Below, piece after piece: positions 58,386 to 64,000 of a DNA stretch of 64,000 bases (position 1 is the first letter of the stretch; every line of letters begins with the position of its first letter). This DNA is from Gulosibacter macacae. Its GTDB lineage: Bacteria; Actinomycetota; Actinomycetes; Actinomycetales; Microbacteriaceae. The notes beneath the pieces were generated by a model. It was not told where the DNA came from. It saw only the letters and a list, made by a program, of their open reading frames with translations, and made no database searches. The DNA lies in the NCBI RefSeq assembly GCF_003865375.1, contig NZ_RQVS01000005.1, positions 124,001 through 188,000 on the forward strand, given 5' to 3'. The translations under genes and the position numbers were made by a program.

Positions 58386-59931
58386 GGTACTCCGGGTGAT
58401 CTTCAAGCCAGGCAAGGTACTGGTCCACCGCCACGAGGTGTTCCTCGTAGGTGTTCGAAAACACGGTCTCGCCAGTGTCGAGATTCACCGTGACGAAGTA
58501 GAGCCATTCACCATCGGCCGGATGCACGGTCCCTTCCAGCGCCATGTCGCCAGGGTTGGAGATCGGTGTCGGCGGGAGACCGTGGTGCACATAGGAGTTG
58601 TACGGGTTGGAGGCGTCGGCACGCTCAGCATCGGTGGTGGTGATGATGTGCGTATTGCCGGTGCCGTACGTGATCGTCGCATCTGACTGCAGCGGCATGT
58701 CAATGGTGAGGCGGTTGAGGAACACGCGCGCGACCTTCGGGAAGTCGACGCGCATTGATGCCTCGCGCTGCACGACCGAGGCGAGCAATACGGTCTCCCA
58801 CCGGTCTTCTTCGGCAATGCCGTGCTCATCGAAGGCCTGGAACATGCGGTTCACCATCGTCTGCAGCACAGTGCGGGCATCGACCCCGGGTTCGAACGTG
58901 TAGGTCGCCGGGAAGAGGAAGCCCTCAAGGTTCGTCGCCTCAGCCGGTAGACCGTAGGAAGCTGGATCTGCTGCGGCGGCTTCGATGTCGGCCAGCGGAA
59001 TCTCGAGCGACGTTTCGATGGACGTGAAGATGTCCTTCATGATCGTGCCCTCGGGGATCATGACGGTTTTCGCGAGCACATTGTTCGGGTCGAGCAGTGC
59101 CACGAGTGCCGAAGACGCGCTCATCTGCTGTTGCAATTGGTAGGTGCCCGGATGAAAGTCGGGTTGTTCGGGGCGTGCGAGCACCGCATCGATGAAGGCT
59201 TCGCTCGACTTGATGATGTCGGCCTCAGCGAGTCGAATCGCGATATCGGTACCGGTGTCGCCCGCGATGATCGAGAACTGAGCCGGGGTGCCATTGCCGG
59301 TCCCCTCATAGTCCTCCGGGCCGCCGCTCAACATCTGCTGGATTGGATCACCGAAGAAACTCCATCCGGCCACGGCGCCGCCACCAATCACGAGCAGTGC
59401 GACGAGCACCACGGCAATCGTGCCGATGCGGGGACTCTTGCGCTTGCGGCGCTGCCGCACCGGCTTGCCGATGTGCGAGGCATCCGGGTCGTCGTCGGTG
59501 CCGAAGATCTTCGCGAACGGATCGGGGCTGTCGGTGAGGAGCGTGTCGCCATCGGCGTCTGTCGACGCGGCCGCCGAAGCCGACTGAGTTGCGTTCCTCG
59601 GGGTGGCGGCCGCCGTGGTTTGCCCACTGGATGCGGTCGACACGGCTTGCTGCGGTGCCGGTTGTTCGGCTGTCGGCGGCTGCTGTTGTTGCGACTGCTG
59701 CGACACCGGCTGCTGCGGGACAGCAGGTTCCTGCCGAGGGAGCGACGGTGTTGTTGCTGCTTGCTCAGTTGCGGCGGCCGCCTCTGCAGGTGCGACGGGT
59801 GGCACATCCGTGCGGGCATCCCCCGGCTGCTCGGCCGCGGCTCGGCGTGCTGCCTCTTCAGCAGCACGCTGGCGCGTTCGCTCGGCAGCAAATCGCTCTC
59901 GTCGGGTTTTCGGCTGGTCTTCTGAGCTCAC
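58378..59931 (-). CDS. mltG: Endolytic peptidoglycan transglycosylase MltG
   Basis: A 517-residue membrane enzyme that cleaves nascent glycan strands. A long disordered cytoplasmic region (1-about 165) rich in Ala, Gln and Pro (for example QQPVSQQSQQQQPP) precedes a basic RQRRKRK stretch, one membrane helix (about 171-192) and the extracytoplasmic YceG domain. The domain has the LysM-like FSIIAGDTGTDIAIRLAEADII, LEGFLFPATYTF, LLASVVQREASMRVDFPKVARVFLNRL with the conserved Glu, and GLPPTPISNPG. The start is GTG 59931 with GAGG upstream. The cytoplasmic part is much longer than in enterobacteria. Confidence 0.94.
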   Translation of the reverse strand: MSSEDQPKTRRERFAAERTRQRAAEEAARRAAAEQPGDARTDVPPVAPAEAAAATEQAATTPSLPRQEPAVPQQPVSQQSQQQQPPTAEQPAPQQAVSTASSGQTTAAATPRNATQSASAAASTDADGDTLLTDSPDPFAKIFGTDDDPDASHIGKPVRQRRKRKSPRIGTIAVVLVALLVIGGGAVAGWSFFGDPIQQMLSGGPEDYEGTGNGTPAQFSIIAGDTGTDIAIRLAEADIIKSSEAFIDAVLARPEQPDFHPGTYQLQQQMSASSALVALLDPNNVLAKTVMIPEGTIMKDIFTSIETSLEIPLADIEAAAADPASYGLPAEATNLEGFLFPATYTFEPGVDARTVLQTMVNRMFQAFDEHGIAEEDRWETVLLASVVQREASMRVDFPKVARVFLNRLTIDMPLQSDATITYGTGNTHIITTTDAERADASNPYNSYVHHGLPPTPISNPGDMALEGTVHPADGEWLYFVTVNLDTGETVFSNTYEEHLVAVDQYLAWLEDHPEYLG

Positions 59932-59944
59932 CAGTAATTCCTCG

Positions 59945-60421
59945 TCAATCGGTCGAATAGACGGTGCCGGGAGCAGTGCCGCTGGCGCGCTCCCGATCGA
60001 GCGCGTCTTGCAACAGTATTACCGCAGCGGCCTGATCAATCACATCGCGCGAACGCGAAGCCTTGCGTCCCGTGGCACGGAATTGCTTCGCAGCGGCGGC
60101 CGTGGTGAGCCGCTCATCGAGCAATCTCACCGGGATCGAAACCGCCTCGGCCAGCGCACCGGCAACCGACAGCGCATCCTCGGTCGATGGCGTGGATTGG
60201 CCCTGCATATTGAGCGGGTGGCCGACGATGAGCTCGATTGCTTCGAGCTCATCAACCAATTCAACAATGCGCCGGATGTGCGCCTCACCGGCCGAGCCAT
60301 CGTCGGCCCAATCTCGGGCGACCGTCTCCAGCGGAGTTGCCAGCAGTCCGTCACGGTCGCTGCGCGCGACACCGATGCGGGCCTTGCCCACATCGATGCC
60401 GAGTCGCACACCTTGACGCAC
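59945..60421 (-). CDS. ruvX: Holliday junction resolvase-like RuvX/YqgF
   Basis: A 158-residue RNase H-fold protein. RLGIDVGKARIGVARSD carries the first catalytic Asp, VGHPLNMQGQSTPSTEDA the middle motif, LLDERLTTAAA the Glu and VIDQAAAVILLQ the last Asp. In bacteria YqgF acts in pre-16S rRNA 5' maturation and possibly junction resolution. GTG 60421 overlaps the alaS stop (TAGTG), and mltG begins 13 bp downstream; alaS-ruvX-mltG is a conserved run. Confidence 0.95.
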   Translation of the reverse strand: MRQGVRLGIDVGKARIGVARSDRDGLLATPLETVARDWADDGSAGEAHIRRIVELVDELEAIELIVGHPLNMQGQSTPSTEDALSVAGALAEAVSIPVRLLDERLTTAAAAKQFRATGRKASRSRDVIDQAAAVILLQDALDRERASGTAPGTVYSTD

Positions 60422-63090
60422 TAGGCGCCTGCCAATTCGCTACGGATCGCGGCGAGCGCGTCGGGAAGCTTCGACGCATCCTGACCACCGCCCTGCGCGA
60501 CGTCGGGCTTTCCGCCACCGCCACCGCCAAGGATGCCTGCAGCCAGCTTCACGAGAGCACCGGCCTTGGCGCCGCGCTCGCGCGCCGCCTCGTTCGTGGC
60601 GACCACAATGGCGGGTTTGCCGTCCGCGACGCCAGCGAGGGCAACCACAGCGGCATCCACGCCGAGTCGTTCACGCAGGTCAAGCGCGAGGCGACGCACA
60701 TCATCGGCCGAATGCACATTGCCGATCGACGCGGCAACCAGACGCGAGCCGCCCGCATCCACTGCCGATTCGAGCAGTGCCGGCACCTGCCGGGCAAGCT
60801 GGGCTGACTCAAGCTCAGCAATGCGCTTCTCGGCAGCCTTGAGGCTCGCGAATAGATCGTGCATGCGGCCCGGAATCTCTTCGCGGGGCACCTTCAATCC
60901 GGCCGAGAGCTCGCGCACGACCGCGCGCTCGGCAGCGAACTCGCTGAAGGCATCCCGGCCCACGAGCGCTTCAACACGGCGGTTCTGCGCGCCAACACTC
61001 GATTCGCCAATGAGGTTGACGAGTCCGATTTGCGCCGAGTTTGCCACGTGCGTGCCACCGCAGAGTTCCCGCGACCAGGGGCCGCCAATGTCCACCATGC
61101 GTACGACCGAGCCATACTTCTCACCGAATAGGGCCCGGGCGCCGAGCGCCTTCGCCTCATCGATTGGCAGTACGCGGGTGACGACATCGTGGTTCTGGCG
61201 AATCGCATTGTTCGCGATCTCTTCAACCTCACTGCGCGTATCGACCGACAGCGGCTGTGCCCAGTTGAAGTCAAGGCGCATGTAGCCAGCCTTGTTGTAC
61301 GAACCGGCCTGGTGCGCGTCGGGGCCAAGCGTGTCGCGCAGGGCCGCGTGGATGAGGTGGGTCGCCGAATGAGCCTGGTTGGCCTGGCGGCGGTACTGCT
61401 CATCAACGATGGTCTCCACCGTGTCGCCAACCGCGATCTCACCGAGGGTGACATCGACGGTGTGGGCAATGAGTCCTGGCACGGGTCGCTGCACATCGAC
61501 GACGGTCGACTCGAAGCCGCCGGTGGGTGACGAGATCCAGCCCTGGTCGGAGTCCTGGCCACCAGCCTCGGCGTACAGCGTCGTCTCGGCGAGGATGATT
61601 TCGGCGCGGTCGCCGACGCGTGCCACCGGCACACTCACCCCATTCACGATGAGACCGAGCACCTGCGATTCTAGGCGCAGTTCGTCGTAGCCGAGGAAGG
61701 CGGTTTCACCCTTGGCGCGGAAGTCAGAGTAGACGCTGAGGTCGGCGAGTGCCGAGCGACGCGAACGGGCATCCGCCTTGGCACGGGCACGCTGCTCGCT
61801 CATGAGCTCGTCGAACTTTTCGCGGTTGACGCTGAGCCCGGCCTCCTCCGCCATCTCGAGCGTGAGGTCGATCGGGAACCCGAACGTGTCGTGCAGCTTG
61901 AACGCGGTATCGCCGGGAATGATCACGGCACCCTGCTCATGAGCCGACGCTGCCGCCTCTTCGAAGATCGTCGTGCCCTGTGCGAGCGTGCGCAAGAACA
62001 GTGCCTCTTCGGTGTAGGCAATACGCGAGGTGCGGTCAAAGTCGCGCTCAACCTCGGGATAGGCGTCGCGCATGGCGCGCATCGAAGCCGGGAAGAGTTC
62101 GGGGAAGGTTGCCGTCTCGACACCAAGCAAGCGCATATTGCGAATCGCGCGGCGCAGCAGGCGGCGCAGAATGTAGCCGCGCCCCTCGTTCGAGGGCTGC
62201 ACACCGTCGGTGATGAGCATGAGTGCCGAGCGCACGTGGTCGGCGACCACACGCATCCGCACATCGTCTTCAGCGTCGTCACCGTAGGTCTTGCCCGAGA
62301 GCTCAGCGGCGCGGTCGAGCACCGGACGCACCTGGTCGGTCTCGTACATGTTCTCGACGCCCTGCTTGAGAAAGGCGATGCGCTCAAGACCGATGCCGGT
62401 GTCGATATTGCGTTGCGGCAGGTCACCGAGCAGCTCAAACGTGCCGTCACCGAGGTCAACACCACGCTCGTATTGCATGAACACAAGGTTCCAGATTTCG
62501 ACGTAGCGGTCGTCGTCGGTAGCCGGTCCCCCGTCGATGCCGTAGGCGGGACCGCGGTCGAAGAAGATCTCGGAGTCGGGACCCGCGGGGCCACCGGGCT
62601 TGCCGGCCGACCAGAAGTTGGTTTCGGCGCCCAGGCGCTGGATGCGTTCTTCGGGAATGTCGCTGATCTCTAGCCAGGCGTCGCGGGCGACATCGTCATC
62701 CTTGTAGACGGTGACCCAGAGGTCCTTCGAATCGAAGCCGAGCCCGCCCTCATCCTCAGCAGTGGTGAGGAAGGTGAACGCGAACTCGATTGCCTCGCGC
62801 TTGAAGTAATCGCCGAACGAGAAGTTGCCACCCATCTGGAAGAAGGTGCCGTGGCGAGGAGTTTTGCCGACCTCCTCGATGTCGTTCGTGCGGATGCACT
62901 TTTGCACGCTCGCCGCCCGCGGATACGGGGCCGGTACGACACCCGTCATGTACGGGATGAACGGCACCATGCCGGCGATCGTGAACATCACCGTTGGGTC
63001 ATCGCTCACGAGCGACGCCGAGGGAACGATGGTGTGGCCCCGGTCGGCGAAGAACTGGAGGAAGCGGGACTTGATTTCTGCGGTCTGCAT
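60421..63090 (-). CDS. alaS: Alanyl-tRNA synthetase
   Basis: The 889-residue class II synthetase charges tRNA-Ala. The catalytic domain starts MQTAEIKSRFLQFFADRGH and has FTIAGMVPFIPYM, RHGTFFQMGGNFSFGDYFKREAI and the ATP-site region. The editing domain has HSATHLIHAAL and CGGTHVANSAQIG (HxxxH and CxxxH zinc ligands). The C-terminal DHHA1 domain ends with GGGGGGKPDVAQGGGQD. ATG 63090 is 52 bp after the next upstream gene. Confidence 0.97.
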   Translation of the reverse strand: MQTAEIKSRFLQFFADRGHTIVPSASLVSDDPTVMFTIAGMVPFIPYMTGVVPAPYPRAASVQKCIRTNDIEEVGKTPRHGTFFQMGGNFSFGDYFKREAIEFAFTFLTTAEDEGGLGFDSKDLWVTVYKDDDVARDAWLEISDIPEERIQRLGAETNFWSAGKPGGPAGPDSEIFFDRGPAYGIDGGPATDDDRYVEIWNLVFMQYERGVDLGDGTFELLGDLPQRNIDTGIGLERIAFLKQGVENMYETDQVRPVLDRAAELSGKTYGDDAEDDVRMRVVADHVRSALMLITDGVQPSNEGRGYILRRLLRRAIRNMRLLGVETATFPELFPASMRAMRDAYPEVERDFDRTSRIAYTEEALFLRTLAQGTTIFEEAAASAHEQGAVIIPGDTAFKLHDTFGFPIDLTLEMAEEAGLSVNREKFDELMSEQRARAKADARSRRSALADLSVYSDFRAKGETAFLGYDELRLESQVLGLIVNGVSVPVARVGDRAEIILAETTLYAEAGGQDSDQGWISSPTGGFESTVVDVQRPVPGLIAHTVDVTLGEIAVGDTVETIVDEQYRRQANQAHSATHLIHAALRDTLGPDAHQAGSYNKAGYMRLDFNWAQPLSVDTRSEVEEIANNAIRQNHDVVTRVLPIDEAKALGARALFGEKYGSVVRMVDIGGPWSRELCGGTHVANSAQIGLVNLIGESSVGAQNRRVEALVGRDAFSEFAAERAVVRELSAGLKVPREEIPGRMHDLFASLKAAEKRIAELESAQLARQVPALLESAVDAGGSRLVAASIGNVHSADDVRRLALDLRERLGVDAAVVALAGVADGKPAIVVATNEAARERGAKAGALVKLAAGILGGGGGGKPDVAQGGGQDASKLPDALAAIRSELAGA

Positions 63091-63142
63091 TGCGGCGTGG
63101 CTTTCGTGCTCGTCAGAGCCAGGTCAAGGGGTGGTTCGGAAG

Positions 63143-63349
63143 TTAGTTGCGCTCGTCGAGGGCAGCGTAGATCGCCTCGGTGCGGGCTTGGTAGCCCTGC
63201 TTGATCGCGCCGACGACCTCGTCGGTGCGTTCGTTCACGGATGCGAAGAACGCGCGACCACGCTCAGTCGAGTTCACGAGGTGGGCCAGTGCGAACCCGG
63301 CGGCAATGCCGCCGAGTACGAGTCCGGTGGTGCGCAGAAAACTGCTCAT
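63143..63349 (-). CDS. Small membrane-associated protein, unknown function
   Basis: A 68-residue protein with one N-terminal hydrophobic helix (FLRTTGLVLGGIAAGFALAHLV, about 4-25) followed by a polar helical part (STERGRAFFASVNERTDEVVGAIKQGYQARTEAIYAAL). ATG 63349 has AAGGA six bases upstream; an upstream open frame lacks an SD. Small genes of this kind commonly sit between rpsD, a DUF948 gene and alaS in Microbacteriaceae. I recognise no domain with a known function; it resembles YtxH-like envelope proteins in layout only. Confidence 0.75.
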   Translation of the reverse strand: MSSFLRTTGLVLGGIAAGFALAHLVNSTERGRAFFASVNERTDEVVGAIKQGYQARTEAIYAALDERN

Positions 63350-63377
63350 AAGAAATCCTTTGCGTGCGGGATGGAAG

Positions 63378-63746
63378 CTACTTGCGGCGGCTGCGCTCGG
63401 GGCGCAGCGCCTTGAATCCAGCAACGGCGGCGGCCGAGAAGCCAGCGAGCTTGATGAGCGGGCCACCGACAGTGGCCGCGGTAAGTGCCACGAGCGAGTT
63501 CACATTGCTCGTGACCTCGTGCACATTCGTGGTGATCGCGTCAACCTTGGCGAGCTGCTTGTTCGTCTCAGCCATGGTGACCTGCGTTTCGGCAAGCGTC
63601 GGGGTGATTTCATCGGTCGACTCGCGAATCGAGCGACGGAGTTCGTCGAAGACGCCACCGAGCTTGATGATCGGGACCGCAAGCAGGGCGACGAGGATGA
63701 GGAAGACGCCCGCGGCAATGAGGCCTGCGATGTCGCCACCGGTCAT
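63378..63746 (-). CDS. DUF948 domain-containing protein
   Basis: A 122-residue protein with an N-terminal membrane helix (about 4-28, DIAGLIAAGVFLILVALLAVPIIKL) and a helical, coiled-coil-like DUF948 region (GGVFDELRRSIRESTDEITPTLAETQVTMAETNKQLAKVDAITTNVHEVTSNV). A second hydrophobic stretch lies near 85-110, followed by a basic end (RPERSRRK). The function is unknown; DUF948 proteins are suspected envelope or stress proteins. ATG 63746 has AAGGAG six bases upstream. It precedes the 68-residue gene by 28 bp on the same strand. Confidence 0.85.
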   Translation of the reverse strand: MTGGDIAGLIAAGVFLILVALLAVPIIKLGGVFDELRRSIRESTDEITPTLAETQVTMAETNKQLAKVDAITTNVHEVTSNVNSLVALTAATVGGPLIKLAGFSAAAVAGFKALRPERSRRK

Positions 63747-63813
63747 GGTGAACTCCTTGTGATGCTCTCGAAATGCTGGGTTGCTCTGAGTAAATCTGTC
63801 GATTGGGAAACAG

Positions 63814-63851
63814 ATCGGGGGCGGACCACCTGCTGGCGGTCCGCCCCCGAT
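63814..63851. terminator. rpsD terminator hairpin
   Basis: A perfect 14-bp inverted repeat (ATCGGGGGCGGACC at 63814-63827 and its complement at 63838-63851) with a 10-nt loop, 8 bp beyond the rpsD stop on the minus strand and followed by CTGTTT. The rest of the gap up to the DUF948 gene (63747-63813) holds only its SD. Confidence 0.82.
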
Positions 63852-63859
63852 ACTAGTTG

Positions 63860-64000
63860 CTAGCGCGCGGCGTAGTACTCGACGACGAGCTGCACGTCAC
63901 AAGTGATCGGCACCTCTTCGCGCTTCGGGCGACGGTCGAGACGGGCCTGAAGCTTGTCGAGCTCAACGGCGAGGTACCCCGGAACGGCCGGGAGCACCTC
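63860..64000 (-). CDS. rpsD: 30S ribosomal protein S4, C-terminal part (5' end outside window)
   Basis: The last 46 codons of a gene that runs out of the right edge, ending at TAG (63862-63860). The peptide VPGYLAVELDKLQARLDRR ... VPITCDVQLVVEYYAAR matches the end of actinobacterial S4 (VPGYLEVD, then QLVVEYYAR). S4 nucleates 30S assembly. A terminator hairpin follows. Confidence 0.93.
   Translation of the reverse strand, partial: EVLPAVPGYLAVELDKLQARLDRRPKREEVPITCDVQLVVEYYAAR

Overview
The window is high-GC DNA with GTG and TTG starts, very short intergenic gaps and many 1-8 bp stop/start overlaps. Gene content and order are those of an actinobacterium: rpsA-coaE next to polA and an ANTAR regulator, trp-lgt-gltBD-pyk, pyrR-pyrB-pyrC-PH-carAB-pyrF-gmk-rpoZ-coaBC-metK-priA, and efp-nusB beside aroB-aroK-aroC-aroE-mltG-ruvX-alaS. 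A guanylate kinase fused to an mIHF-like domain, and short palindromes of the CTGAGG/CTCGAAG type, suggest the family Microbacteriaceae. That placement is an inference. No rRNA, CRISPR, insertion sequence, integrase or prophage gene was seen, and no gap without a gene exceeds 300 bp.

Layout. 1-3.5 kb: end of an IMPACT/YigZ gene, coaE, a DUF4126 membrane protein, and rpsA with a structured leader. 3.5-8.1 kb: a small alcohol/aldehyde oxidation cluster (DUF779, adhP, exaC-type dehydrogenase, GAF-domain regulator). 8.2-14.6 kb: DUF885, EI24 membrane protein, polA, PaaI-type thioesterase, PdtaR-like ANTAR response regulator. 14.6-18.5 kb: tRNA-Leu(CAA) and a four-gene ferric-siderophore ABC operon behind a 19-bp IdeR/DtxR box. 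18.6-33.3 kb: pyk, gltD, gltB, lgt, trpA, trpB, trpC, a small HGxxPAAL-type membrane protein, a Trp-associated membrane protein, hisI, hisF, hisG, hisE; trpE is not in its usual place. 33.3-42.5 kb: rpe, rsmB, fmt, moaA (opposite strand), priA, metK, coaBC, rpoZ. 42.5-52.3 kb: the mIHF-Gmk fusion and pyrF-carB-carA-PH-pyrC-pyrB-pyrR behind a PyrR-type RNA hairpin that covers the pyrR Shine-Dalgarno. 52.3-64 kb: DUF808 protein, nusB, efp, aroB, aroK, aroC, aroE, mltG, ruvX, alaS, two small membrane-associated proteins and the end of rpsD.

How it works together. Most of the window is biosynthetic and information-processing core: UMP synthesis from bicarbonate and aspartate (the dihydroorotate dehydrogenase and orotate phosphoribosyltransferase steps are encoded elsewhere), the shikimate pathway steps AroB/E/K/C, partial his and trp pathways, glutamate synthase, CoA assembly (CoaBC, CoaE), and the methyl donor enzyme MetK. 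The adh/ald cluster between rpsA and polA and the siderophore operon between pyk and the ANTAR regulator look like accessory insertions into an otherwise conserved order. The most interesting non-coding structures are the rpsA leader stem that pairs the rpsA ribosome-binding site, the PyrR hairpin, a four-locus palindromic repeat family that always sits at gene 3' ends, and the repeats upstream of the aldehyde dehydrogenase and of moaA.
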